Assembly (NCBI GenBank): GCA_019321725.1
Contig: CM033108.1
Span: forward strand, 5,846,060 to 5,910,059
Length of the DNA stretch: 64,000 nucleotides
Direction: 5' to 3'
Source: Paulownia fortunei
Lineage: Eukaryota; Streptophyta; Magnoliopsida; Lamiales; Paulowniaceae
Under the pieces are notes generated by a model, which saw nothing but the letters and a program-made list of their open reading frames with translations, had not been told where the DNA came from and searched no databases. Every line of letters starts with the position of its first letter. Position 1 is the first letter of the stretch. This document shows positions 25,402 to 36,499 of this stretch, in pieces. Made by a program: the position numbers and the translations under genes.

Positions 25402-26697
25402 AAACTGGATCATCATCAATTCCTACGTCAAATTCTGAATCTTGTAGATAAACCACATAATCATCAGAAATAACAGGTCTTCTATGCCTTTCAGACCTTC
25501 TTGATGCAATTTGATATGGTTCATCTGCTGTAGATTCATCTACTGTAGGTTCATTGGCAATAGTTTCATTATTAGAAGTTTGATCATTTATTTGTTGTTC
25601 TTGTAAGTTGTTAAACGGTTCAACAATTGTAAGAATAATAATATGAGAAGAAGTTTTAGGTAAAGGAATCTCCACCCTAACTTCTTGAATTTCTACTTTT
25701 CGTAGTTCCACACTTCCACTAATTTACCATGTTCAATAAACCTACCATTTCCAGTTTCAACAATTCTTGTACTATGGCTAGGACAATAAAATCTATACCC
25801 TTTCGATTTTTCTGGATAACCAATAAAAAAACCACTGGTTGTTCTTGAATCCAGTTTCTTTTCATGTGGATTATAAATTCTTACGTCTGCTGGGCAACTC
25901 CAAACATGCAGGTGTCTTAAATTGGATTTTCTTCCTGTCCACAATTCAAAAGGTATATTTGGAACTGCCTTACTAGAAACCCTATTTAATACATACGTGG
26001 CAGTTTTCAAAGCATGCATCCATAATGATAAAGGTAAAGAAGAATTACTTAACATACTCCTAACCATATCCATTAAAATACAGTTACATCGTTCTGCAAC
26101 ACCATTTTGTTGCGGCGTACCTGGCACTGTGTATTGAACACAAATGCCACGCTTTTGAAGAAACTTAGCAAATAGACCTGGATATTGTCCAGTTTCATCA
26201 TATTTTTCATAATACTCACCATCTCTGTCGGACCTCATAATTTTCACCTTTTTGTCTAATTGTCTCTCAATCTCATTAATAAACACCTCTAAGATGTCTA
26301 CTGATTGAGATTTATTATGCAACAAATAGACATAACTATAATGTGAAAAATCATCAATAAAGGTGATAAAATACTTTTTGGTGTAGAAAAGTACTTTAAT
26401 TTGTATGTTTGTATATTTGTCATTCATACAATCCACACAAATACCAAGATCAGTAAAATCCAAATCTGGAAGGATTTCATTCGTTATTAATCTTTGTATT
26501 CTTTCTTTGGATATATAACCCAAACGTTTATGCCATAAATAAGCAGAACTTTCATCAACTAATATGTGTTTAGTGCTAACATTATGATGCAAGATCAATA
26601 GAGTCTCAACAAAAAGATTATCAAACTTTAATTTGTACAAACCACCATAAAGAACACCGGAACCAATAAAATGATTATGTTTAATAAACTGAAACAT
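25402..26697 (-). pseudogene. Copia integrase with GAG-pre-integrase domain, damaged
   Basis: The long open frame 25693-26697 carries the pre-integrase zinc-binding region (LWHKRLGYISKERI...CVDCMNDK) and the integrase core. The second His of the HHCC finger is replaced by Tyr (LGY instead of LGH). The DDE triad is visible: Asp in FITFIDDFSHYSYVY, Asp in RSDRDGEY and Glu in PQQNGVAERC. The C-terminal part (SCPADVRIYNPHEKKLDSRT, GFFIGYPEKSKGYRFYCP) matches copia integrases. A frame break near 25693-25711 separates it from the acidic linker (25402-25690) that leads to the reverse transcriptase. Integrase would insert the DNA copy into the genome. Confidence 0.9.
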
Positions 26698-26749
26698 TCA
26701 TTTCCAAATTTAAATGAGTATCCAACTGTATCAAGTTTAGATAAAGAAA

Positions 26750-26980
26750 CTAAATTACGAGAAATAGAAGGAACATAAAGAGTTTGAAATGATGTTCGGT
26801 ATCTAAAATTAAATAATATGTTCCGATAGCTTCAACTAAAGCTTTGACTCTATTCACCATGAACACAAAATTTTCATTTGGGTTTATGATTTGGATCGTA
26901 AGAAATCCTTGCATCGTATTTAAAATATGAGTGGTGCAACCAGAATCAATCCACCAAGTATTATAAGGAACTTCTGCCAA
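26750..26980 (-). pseudogene. Copia aspartic protease fragment
   Basis: The frame holds WWIDSGCTTHI, which fits the DSGA/DTGC-type active-site motif of copia proteases that cut the gag-pol polyprotein. It is out of register with the zinc knuckle upstream and with the integrase frame downstream, so the polyprotein is interrupted on both sides. Confidence 0.85.
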
Positions 26981-27029
26981 ATTTGATTCGAAACATATAA
27001 AAGAACTAGGCTTACATTTCTTTTTGAAT

Positions 27030-27798
27030 CATGCCTTATATTTCAGGCAATCTTTCTGATAGTGTCCAGGCTTTTTGCAGAAATGACACGTATCATTCTT
27101 TCGTTTCTTCTTGTAGATTTAGGCAGATGACCCAGTAATCTTTAGTGGTCCTTTATTGCCCTTTTCATTTTTTTTATTGGTTTCTTTTTAGCTCCTGACT
27201 GATCCACAAGATTAATTGAGTGAATACGTTGCTTCTTAAGTCTTGTCTCCTCTTGAATAAGCATACTTTGCAATTCAGTTACATTCTATTTATCTTTTAT
27301 GGTGTTATAATTAATTTGAAATGGATTGTGTGCAGGAGGTAAGGAGTTAAAGATAAACTGCACAAGAAAGTTATCACTCACTTTCAATCCCATGGATCTC
27401 AATCTTGTTGCTATATTTGTCATCTTAGTGACATATTCATGCATTGTACGAGAACCATCAAAATTTATAGTGGTTAACGTACACATTAGTGTTCCAACAA
27501 CTGACTTATCAGCAAAATCAGACTAAGAATGATCTTCAACAAACTTTATAAATTTCTTAGCACTATCAATTTTTGGAATCGTTAACCTAATATTCTCTGC
27601 TATTGTCATCCGCATAAGTATAAAGCTCAGTCTGTTAGATCTTTTCCAAACCTTATGGAAAGACCTTTGTTAAGTACTCCTAGCATCACTAATAGTAGTG
27701 GGCTTATCAGTCGTGAGTGTCAAATCAAGATTCAGAACACTTAGATGAAACTGTAGTTGTTCGGACCATTTAGAAAAATTAAGCACATTGAACTTCAT
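27030..27798 (-). pseudogene. Copia gag, broken
   Basis: Gag starts at the ATG on 27798 (MKFNVLNFSKWSEQLQFHL), followed by the UBN2-type capsid region (TMHEYVTKMTNIATRLRSMG, FIFNSLPPAHNPFQINYN). Near the C-terminus a CCHC zinc knuckle (CHFCKKPGHYQKDC, about 27050-27090) is intact and is followed by a stop (27030-27032). In-frame stops interrupt gag near 27525 and near 27286-27288, and a frame change lies near 27670. Gag would form the virus-like particle. Confidence 0.88.
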
Positions 27799-28999
27799 AA
27801 TAGACAAGGCTTGCAAATGAACAGAGGCAGAAATATGTGCTGCAAAATACATAAAATACTCATACATTAATGCTTTGAGTTTTAAACATAAACACATAAT
27901 ATAGATTTATACATTGACATTCATGAAAATAATAAATGTATATTGAAGGTCACCTTTGGGTGATCCAACAATATACTAAATAAACATAATTGATGATAGA
28001 ATTTAATTTCACATAATTGGTAATTAAATATACTCTAATTAGACATGCTTGTTATCTTTGGATATACTAAACATATCTAATCAAATATATCAATTAACCA
28101 CGATCATACTCATGATTATAAAATAATTGATTAACCTTTGGGTGATCTTTAAATATTTTATAATCAATGAACTTTAATATACCCATAAAATTATATATTA
28201 TCAGTCATCTCATAATAGTATTACGTAATCATGGATAATTGAATTTTATTTAAATTGACACTTTGGTGACTAACAAATTAATCATAATATAGATATCAAA
28301 TTAAATCATAATCATTATATAATTTGATAATATTAAACTTTATGGTTTGACCAATTTGGTGATAAACCATCTATCACTTAAATTTTTATTGCAAACTGTA
28401 ATACTTGAATAACAATATTAATCATATAATCACAATTTATTATGTGTTTGAATATTTCTTTAATGAGATAAAGCATTCATCTCGGCATGCCTTTAAAACA
28501 TTATATCATATTAAAATCCACTTAACTTGCATAACGTGAATCACTTTGGCATATATATTATATAAAAAAATCATGAAATATATTTTCGTAAGGATTGAGA
28601 ACTATGTCAGCCTCTGTTTTGCAATTGAAGAGCAATTGCATTTATATACATATATAACCATAAGTTTACTAGGCAGACTTACATGAAAAATTCATCAAGC
28701 AAAGTGGTATAATGAAAGAACCAAAGAAATTCACTTTGCTTATGCCTGCATGTTGGTTCAATCATAACAAAAATTGATTGTCCCGAAAGGATAAATATTA
28801 TACACATAGTACAATTATATGTAAATATAAAATTAGAATTTCATCAATTTAGATAAATTGATGCGGATACTTAATTTTCAATTAACATCAAGTTTCATTA
28901 ATCAATATAAATTGCAGCGAAAAACATAATTCAAAAGATTTTATAAATCAATAAGAGATTAACAATCTTAATCAAAAAATCATGAGTTCTTAAACCAAA

Positions 29000-29012
29000 G
29001 GCTCTCATACCA
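29000..29012 (-). other. Primer-binding site, initiator tRNA-Met type
   Basis: On the minus strand, two bases after the 5' LTR, the sequence is TGGTATGAGAGCC. This matches the usual TGGTATCAGAGC complement of plant initiator tRNA-Met, except for one base. The site fixes the element's orientation. Confidence 0.85.
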
Positions 29013-29014
29013 CA

Positions 29015-29504
29015 TGTTAGAAAATCTTTAGTTATGCAAATAAAAAATATAATTTTGTATAAAGGTTAACGTCCAAGATTTTAGAATTTCATGATTTTCA
29101 CAATATATAATTATAAGAAAACATACATTATTCCATGATTAGTGTCGAATACAATCACAAGAAAAATTTTAGAAAAACTCATGTTTCTCTCTCTTGACCC
29201 ATTTAGTTCTTACGTATATTTTTCTGATGGAGAGAAAACTATCGATAAGTGGCTTGAGAGAGGGCCGAGTTCTAATTGGCTTTATTTATAATTACATGGT
29301 CCATCAACATGTGCATAATTAGAAAATCTCTCTTTATTGATCAATGAGATTTGATATGTGATAATTATCAAACCATATTTATCTTTTAACTAAATTAAAA
29401 GATAATTACCTTAAATAAGATAATTATTATACCACAATTATCTCTTAACTAAGTTAAAAGATAATTACCTTAAATAGGACACGTGGGACATAAAATATCT
29501 AATA
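29015..29504 (-). repeat. 5' LTR of the copia element
   Basis: This 490-bp copy pairs with 22968-23444. Its first 60 bp (plus-strand order) are poorly alignable to the other LTR, whereas the remainder aligns along its length. Confidence 0.9.
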
Positions 29505-29608
29505 CACCACTCCTTACTGATGGGGTCATTTTACAGCGGATCAAGTGCAAGGATCATAGGAATGTGGATGATTTTCACCAGCTATTCAGGAATTACATTT
29601 GATGATTG

Positions 29609-29938
29609 ATGTGGCACGAGATGGTAAACTTCTACATAAGAGATATTGCTCGGTTTGACTGTTCTTACGATTTTGTTTTGGAAAATAATATCTCTTTGAG
29701 GTGAAGAGCCTGACCCCTTGCATATAAGTGTTAATTCGAGCGTCAAACTAATGTGGCACAGAATGGACAAACATTTGCCCAAAATACATTGTTCACTTTG
29801 GTTGGAGCCTCACGATTTTATTTTTTAAAATACGCCTCTTGGGTTATTTATAGCACGATTGATTGAGTTGGCTCCTCTAGATGGGGTGGTGGATCACGCA
29901 GAGGAAATGATTTTCGTGGTTGGTCCACTCCGTTGTTG
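29609..29938 (+). repeat. Diverged tandem duplication, period about 142 bp
   Basis: The segment from 29609 (atgtggcacgagatgg, then ttgctcggtttgactg and acgattttgttttgg) is repeated from 29751 (atgtggcacagaatgg, then ttgttcactttggttg and acgattttattttttaa). Similarity is partial but in constant order, over about 100 bp. The second copy continues into the left arm of the inverted repeat. Confidence 0.55.
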
Positions 29939-30115
29939 TAGCCTTTTCTTTAACAGGAGGTGACAACAACGGAGTGGACCAGCCGTATGAACTATTTTCT
30001 CAACGCGATCCACCACTTCATCTAGAGGAGCCAACTCAACCAGTCATACTATAAATAACCTAAGAGGTGTTTTTTTCAAGATAAAATCGTAAGATCAAAG
30101 CGAATAATACCTCTT
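29775..30115. repeat. Large inverted repeat, arms about 150-165 bp, 24-bp spacer
   Basis: The left arm (about 29775-29938) contains gagttggctcctctagat, gtggtggatc and ggtccactccgttgttgt. The right arm (about 29963-30115) contains the reverse complement acaacaacggagtggacc, gatccaccac and atctagaggagccaactc. The centre is a short spacer (about 29939-29962). The outer parts (acgattttat..., ...ataaaatcgt) also pair, with more changes. A transcript would fold into a long hairpin. Origin may be a foldback transposon or an inverted duplication. Confidence 0.85.
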
Positions 30116-30589
30116 GGGTGAATGCTTGTGTAACACCCCACCACTAAATATAAATATTGATATAACAATAATTTTGACAATGTAGCACATGTGTGTACAT
30201 GTGTATATGTATAATTTTTTTGTCAATTGTAGCACTTTGAGAAACAGTAAAAGTGTTTTATCACATGTAACCCTGTATATAGAAAAATCACCGTTTATAT
30301 AAAAAACACAACACCCATCACAATCACGCTATTCTCAAACTTATTTACTATAAAATTTCAAGAGTTATATATGACACGACATCCTAAAGTTATAATACCA
30401 TAGACTCAAAAATCAAAATAATAGCCTATACTTTCGGAAGAAGTAATGCAATTTTGCATCTTGTAACCCTTTATATATAGACAATAATTTACACAATAAT
30501 AATGATTATAAAAATTAGAATATGCCCACAACACAACCTACCAGGTTATCATCCATGTACAGTGATCCTCAGAAGCCTCTAGGAGCTCC

Positions 30590-32110
30590 TAAAAACTTGC
30601 TACAACTTTAAGGTTGCAAACCCAAGTGCATGTTGTATTAAGTAATAAATTTCTCGTGAGTCCAAGGTCGATCCACAGGGAAGTTGTTTGAAAAATTCAA
30701 GTTTATATTTCTAAAAAGATGGAGTTTATGTGAATCAAAATATATGAACAATTAATGTATGCTGTAACTAAAGAAAAACCAAAGTAATAAAAGTACTGAG
30801 GATTAGGGATCCACTCTTGAGTTTTGGATAGAGAAATGGTTATTTATTCTTTTTACCTCTATTAATTATTTTCTATTGGAAGCTCAGCCCAATTCAGTCT
30901 TGATGATAGTGTAAAATTCATCCAAGTAGTTGCACAAAATGGATCACCAAAATTCAGATCAGAGTTTAGCCCAGTATTGACTTATTTTACCAATTGGGTT
31001 ATATCTCTTGAGCCCAAATTTATTTTGGGCTGAAATTCGGATATGTTATACAAAGAGGTAAATAAACAAGTTTTCTAAAGATAAGATGGTGTGAAAATGT
31101 GTTAAAATGGTAAAAACATAGTCTGTAAGTTGCTGCTGCTGTTAAAGGATGGCTCTTGGACATAACTCAATAATTTGACCATATCTCCTTCATCCGATCG
31201 CCAAATTTAACAAATGATATATGAAAATATATCAGCACCGAAAGATCGACAATTGTGATTCTTTACGCATCTTCAAAATCTGGATATATTTAATCGAAAA
31301 ATACAATTTAATTTAGTAGGTGAGAAATTGGTGTAACAACTTACCAACTCTTGGCAATTAGCATACCACTTGATTAACCGCTCCATTATTTGTTTAGCCT
31401 CTAACTTACTCCAAGTACTATAAATAAGTCATGTATTAATCTTATAAGAGAAGGGGGGTAGAGGGTTTCTTTAGGTTAAATTATCTAGTTTGTATATTTT
31501 CTAGTATTGTAAATTTTCTAGTAGTAATAGAAATGCATTCTCTAGTTTCTCTTATATTTTTAGTCTTTGCTACTTTTATTATGTCTTTCTAAATTTCATT
31601 TTGTTGAGAAAAAATGGTGAACCTTTTGATGGAGGAAGAGGAATGGTTATAAGGATAGAAAATGTTTAAGTATATTGTATTATTATTATTATTTTTTATC
31701 TAAACCCTACTTGTTTTGTGGTGATTCTTGATTTATGTATCTCCAATAGCACAACAAATACTTGGGTTCATTTAGCTTATTGTACGGTTTTACTCCACCG
31801 ACTGCTAATATGAAACATTGATTTGTTGTTGATGAAGGTGTACATAAATGTTTGATCCCATAAATAAGTATTGGCGTTAAGAGATAATTTGTAATAGTCT
31901 ATCTCTTGGATTTCAAATAAAATAAGCTTCAAGTCCATAGGTCTTTTGATCATAAAGTTATGCTCAAATTACAAATACTGCACAAGTCTGAAAACATGCT
32001 TCCATTTATTCTCTAACACAAAATATTAATAAAACAATAATATTAACAAGAATAAAACAAGAAAAGTATAAAGGATTTGATACAAAAATATATCAAAATA
32101 TGCACTTATC
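30590..32110. mobile_element. Nested 1521-bp insertion flanked by AGCTCC, class unknown
   Basis: The 6-mer agctcc occurs at 30584-30589 and again at 32111-32116, directly bordering a segment that begins taaaaacttgctacaac and ends atgcacttatc. Near its left end it has ggtcgatccacaggga, a phrase I associate with a widespread plant repeat. There are no clear inverted ends, no LTR pair and no protein-like frame. It may be a small non-autonomous retroelement or solo LTR. Confidence 0.4.
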
Positions 32111-33913
32111 AGCTCCAACAACCAGCCTAGTAAGCCTAAGAGTCTCATGTATCACCATGCTTATCTAAAATACATGAACTACATGAGCTAACGCTCAATA
32201 AGTGAAAATCATGCATGCTGAAGAGACAATCTAACATATATGTGATGCATCTCTATGAAATCATGCTAGGAATGCAAGCTCCTTAACCAAAATAATTCAT
32301 TCAAAATCATTTTTCATCATTGGGCACTTGGCTTACCTACAATGCATCGGATAGAGCTCTGAAAAGTATCAATAATCACATGGCCATAAACAAATTGACT
32401 TAGTCTAAGAGCCATCTTCTGGGATCAACAGAGGTCCACCCCCTGTCTTACCCTATGATCCTCCAGAAGTCTTCCCACCGGTGGAGTCAATAAGGGCACA
32501 ATCAAGTGGTCCACCATCTCGTGACCACCAGAGGCACACCCCCTATCAACCCCTATGATCCTTCGAGAAGTAACACTCGTGGTGCCCCAAAATATCACAT
32601 AAGCATGCCTTGCATGCCTCGGTATACTAGTAGTGGCCAATCAAAATATTTTCTTTCTGAAAATCATGTCTCAAATCATATAATACATGCAAGAACGCTT
32701 ACTATACTCATATGCCGTGCATGCACATGTAAATGCTCATGAATGATATGCTCAATCTGAAATGCAAGTCATCTTGCTCTCAACATGTTTCAAAAATCAT
32801 AAAACTCTTAAGGTACATACTATACTTGTCATCCACTCAATTTAAATATCATCAACATATTAGGTATAAATATTTCAAGACATACAATGTTCATGCATTG
32901 TAGTTGCAAATAGATTTTTACTTACCGTTGATCGGTTGTGTGTTACTTCTAGGTTTCTTAAGTATTACTCCCCAACCCTAGATGTGAAACGATATGTAAA
33001 AATACAAGATATCAATCACAATCCTCAGTTAACAAATTCATTTTACCTAATATAGTATAAAGATCTTGAACCTCAATTTAATTAAACAACCTTACTACTT
33101 AGAAATTATAACCGAATACAACCTTCTACGAACCTTTGTTCCATATCTTAAATGTATACTAACATCACTTAATTGATGTATTATAACTCTTATAACACCT
33201 TCCTAAATGTTAAGGATCAAATGCACTACATCTATGTTGGAATATGTTAATGAAACAAATGGGACAAATTCACAACTTTATATTTTCTTGGAGCTACATT
33301 AATTTGCATGATGATTTTGTCACCCTTAGACATATTTATTCACTCCCCAATTTTTATCACACCTATCTAACATAAAAAAAATGCAACCATGTTTTAGAAT
33401 GGCTAAAACGCACGGATATAGCTTCCCAAGTTCAGCTCCCTTCACAGCATACTGAAATAGATTTTTCCTACCGTGATAGTTTTGCGTACTTCATGACATT
33501 AATGATTTTGGCACCCTTAAGTATATTCAATCACTCCCGAATTTTTACCACACTTAGATAACATATACAAAGAGACAACCATGTCATAGTCTTGCCAAAA
33601 CTAATGGATTTAATTTTGTAAAACCAGTCCCCTTCATATAGGACAGAATCTGAAATTCGATGGAGACAATTCTAAGCATCTCTTTAATTATCATGTCATA
33701 TTTTAATTTCTAAGCTATCCAAAACTAAATACATAATCATAACTCCTATATAAACACATTCATGATGATAAATATAGAATTTATCCAAGGTTTCTTGTAT
33801 ATTTTAAGCACAATAAACTAGAAATCAGCATATACACAGATTCTGCCCCTAAGTGGTTCTGCTATGTGTTTGCAACCACAAATCATTCTTTTATACATAA
33901 TAACCCTATAAAT

Positions 33914-34387
33914 CAGTGTTTTCAAAATCGGACCGGACTGACCGGTTCAATCTGGAATCGAAGATCGATCCGGTCCGGTTCAGTCCAAAAACTATTTTGA
34001 CCGGTTTGATCGGTCAAAACCGGTCAACAACTGGTCAAAACTGCCCAAAATCGGTCAAACCCGATTTTGACTGGTTTTTATATTTTTTTTTACATTTTTT
34101 GTTTTTAATTTTTATAAAGATTTAAATTTGATATTTTGTTATATTTATGTGATTATTTGAATTTTGTGTTTTGTTATATGTATTTTTATGTAGTTATTTA
34201 TTTATTTTTACATTTAAAATATATTGCATAACAATTAATCTATTATATTATTATTTTACATAATAAAATAAAAAAATATAATTATTTTTTATAAACCGGT
34301 CCAACCGCCGGTTGAATTGGTCCGATTGGTTGAACCTCTAATTTTAACAAGATCGATTTGATCAGCGGTCCGATTATGAAAATATTG
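33914..34387 (+). mobile_element. Non-autonomous hAT MITE, copy B (474 bp)
   Basis: Starts CAGTGTTTTCAAAATCGGA and ends with the reverse complement of CAATATTTTCATAATCGGA, i.e. 19-bp inverted ends with three differences. Flanks are ctataaat (33906-33913) and ttataaat (34388-34395), an 8-bp duplication with one mismatch. Subterminal regions repeat the motif accggt and ggtcaaa many times. The AT-rich core (gattatttgaatttt..., ttacataa...) is shared with copies A and C. It is inserted in the solo LTR. Confidence 0.8.
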
Positions 34388-35488
34388 TTATAAATAATCT
34401 CTAACATAATCATGAACAAGATAAGAATTTTAAAAAATAACAAAACTCTTAAATAATATAAAAATTGATGTCAAAACTGTATATGAACCTCACCTACGCC
34501 AGTTTCAGTTTCTACTTGTGATTACTACCTCCTTTGCCCTTTTCTATCACTTGGAATCAATTAGGACCAATTGAAAGAGATTTTGACATGAGTTTGGACC
34601 CTGAAAATGACTGAAAATAGTTGAGGGTCGTGGGTAAATGGCTAAGAGTGAAAGAAAGCTTGAGGTGGCACTTGAGGTGCTTGCTTAACCTTGGTAGCAA
34701 GCATGAAGTGGTAAGTTGTGGTATAAATATGACCTTTTACCCATCTTTCAAGCCTAGATCAGATGTGTGTTACTATATATTAATTTTATTGCATCCTATT
34801 TTAATTACCACAAGATACCATAAATAATTCATAAGGTAATTTCCTAGCCGTTCATTTAATTTCTTACTCGATTGCCACCTGATTCTTAAATAATTATCCA
34901 TATTAAAAATTATATAATCTTATACATAAATGAATATTGTAATATCACATTTGAATCATATTATCTTATGTCCAATGTCCCAAATATGTAATTTACCGAT
35001 ATATATTTTTGAAATACCTGGATTAAATCGAATTAAAGCGTATAAGGTTACCAGTAACAGTTTTAACACTTCTAAAATTATAACTTATATATCCCATCGA
35101 TATTCAATATTGATCAACCTCATTTTCTTCTTATTTCAATTTAATGTTGATTACTTATATTATGATGATCGACAACTAATACCATATGAGATTTTCTAGA
35201 AATTTAATGATCAAATGTGATTATAAGGTAAAACGGATCATGTCATGTAGTTTCAATACAAGAACTTATGAATAACATGTAATGTATGAATCATATTGGT
35301 CAAGCGAGTAGTGTGAGACTCGTTCATTACAACTTGCCCACTCCGTACCATATCATCGATGATAACAATGGTTGTGAGAAAAGAAGAAGAAGGGTAATTG
35401 GCACTAGGGAGCAAATCTGAAATAGATGAAAATGAAAGAAGAAGTACAATGGTGATTTCATTACAGGGCCATATTTTAATTAATTTTA

Positions 35489-36126
35489 GGGTTAATTATA
35501 CTTACATTCCCTCTAAAATAGCTAAAGTATCAAATTTTTCTTCTTTTTTTTTTATAATTACAAAAGTCTTCCCACTAATTTTGGGCCATTAAAAACCAAG
35601 TGATGAATTGATCCCTTTGCCTCAATTTAAAATTTTAAAAATATTTGAATTACTACTTTACTAAATTAGAAAAGAAGAAAATTAATGGCAGGAAAGGAAA
35701 AAAAAAAAGAGAAAGCAAATAGAAAAGAAAATAAAAAATAAGTGGAAAAGAAAATAAAAATAATTTTTTTTAATTATTTATATAAAATAAAGTTGAATTA
35801 TTTTTCAAATGCATCTTTTTTTTTTTCATATTTCTATCTTATACCACTAGAAAAAGTATTAGATGAGACAAAATAATTTATTGATAAATATCTTGCACCA
35901 TCGATCTAATTGGTTATAGATTTTAGTAACTTGAAGGAGAATTGAGAAATTATTCATTATTTTTTTTAAAAAAAATATTTTATTTTTTTTTGACAAATGC
36001 AAAGAGGGTTGCTAATCTACCATATCATAAAGGAGACCAAAATACAACCACTAAATCAAATAAGAGGTTTTGTAATTATGAAAGAGAAAATGGAAGAATT
36101 GGTTGTAGATAGGTATAATTAAATCC
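35489..36126. mobile_element. MITE-like foldback element (638 bp)
   Basis: The left end gggttaattatacttac is matched by the reverse complement of the right end, which reads ggatttaattatacctat. Further in, tataattacaaaagtctt pairs with the reverse complement reading cataattacaaaacctctt. The centre is purine- and AT-rich. No target duplication is certain. This end type (gggttaatta) is common in plant MITEs. Confidence 0.4.
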
Positions 36127-36299
36127 TTTACTTCACCATTATTCCTACTAAACAAATACTTGATTAAATTACTGTATGCTAATGACAAAAATATTTATGA
36201 TGATCTTATCCAAGTAGCCCACTAACATCTCAACCAAACCGGCCTTATCAACAATTTAATAGTGCGAGTAACTCCACTATACCAGCAAGATGGCGGGTG

Positions 36300-36499
36300 C
36301 TAGATTTGCATACTGTTAAGGTTAATTTCCATGGAACCGTCTTTGATAAAGAAAGGAGCAATTGGTTGTGGAGTCATTGGTGAAGGGAGTTGCCCAGTCT
36401 GGAAGTCGTAAAGATATCCAGCTGCATGAATGCTCAAATTGTTGGAAATTATTTGAAAAGTTGGGTGTTCATCAATTTTTGACAAAGTGGGTTCAGTTT
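36300..36499 (-). pseudogene. Possible gene fragment, unrecognised
   Basis: A minus-strand frame of about 65 codons, bounded by TAA and TAG, contains LSKIDEHPTFQIISNN and GQLPSPMTPQPIAPFF. Amino acid use is balanced and unlike the Ile/Phe/Lys-rich noise of nearby frames, which suggests a remnant of a real exon. There is no ATG at the start and no neighbouring exon was found. I do not recognise the family; it may be a captured or retroposed gene piece. Confidence 0.2.

Larger units (their letters stand above)
22968..29504 (-). mobile_element. Decayed Ty1/copia LTR retrotransposon (6.5 kb)
   Basis: Full-length but inactive copia element on the minus strand. Two LTRs (TGTTGGGA...TAACA and TGTTAGAA...TAATA) enclose a primer-binding site, gag, protease, integrase, reverse transcriptase and RNase H in the copia order, and a polypurine tract. 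Target duplication: cacta (22963-22967) against cacca (29505-29509), one mismatch. The LTRs differ at roughly one base in ten by eye, with a strongly diverged stretch near one end, so the insertion is old. Several stops and frame breaks disrupt every domain, and key catalytic residues are lost (listed under the domains). Confidence 0.92.
30129..35331. mobile_element. Probable solo LTR of a large Ty3/gypsy-type element, with nested insertions
   Basis: The segment begins TGTAACACCCC, a common start of plant gypsy LTRs, and ends TTCATTACA, so its ends form the short inverted repeat TGTAA...TTACA expected of an LTR. It is flanked by gcttg (30124-30128) and acttg (35332-35336), a 5-bp duplication with one mismatch. 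Removing the two nested elements (30590-32110 and 33914-34387, with one copy of each target duplication) leaves about 3.2 kb. No gag-pol is present, which fits a solo LTR left by recombination. An internal repeat of period 100 (32424-32475 and 32524-32575, around caccccct...cctatgatcct) lies within it. Size and family are inferred. Confidence 0.45.
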
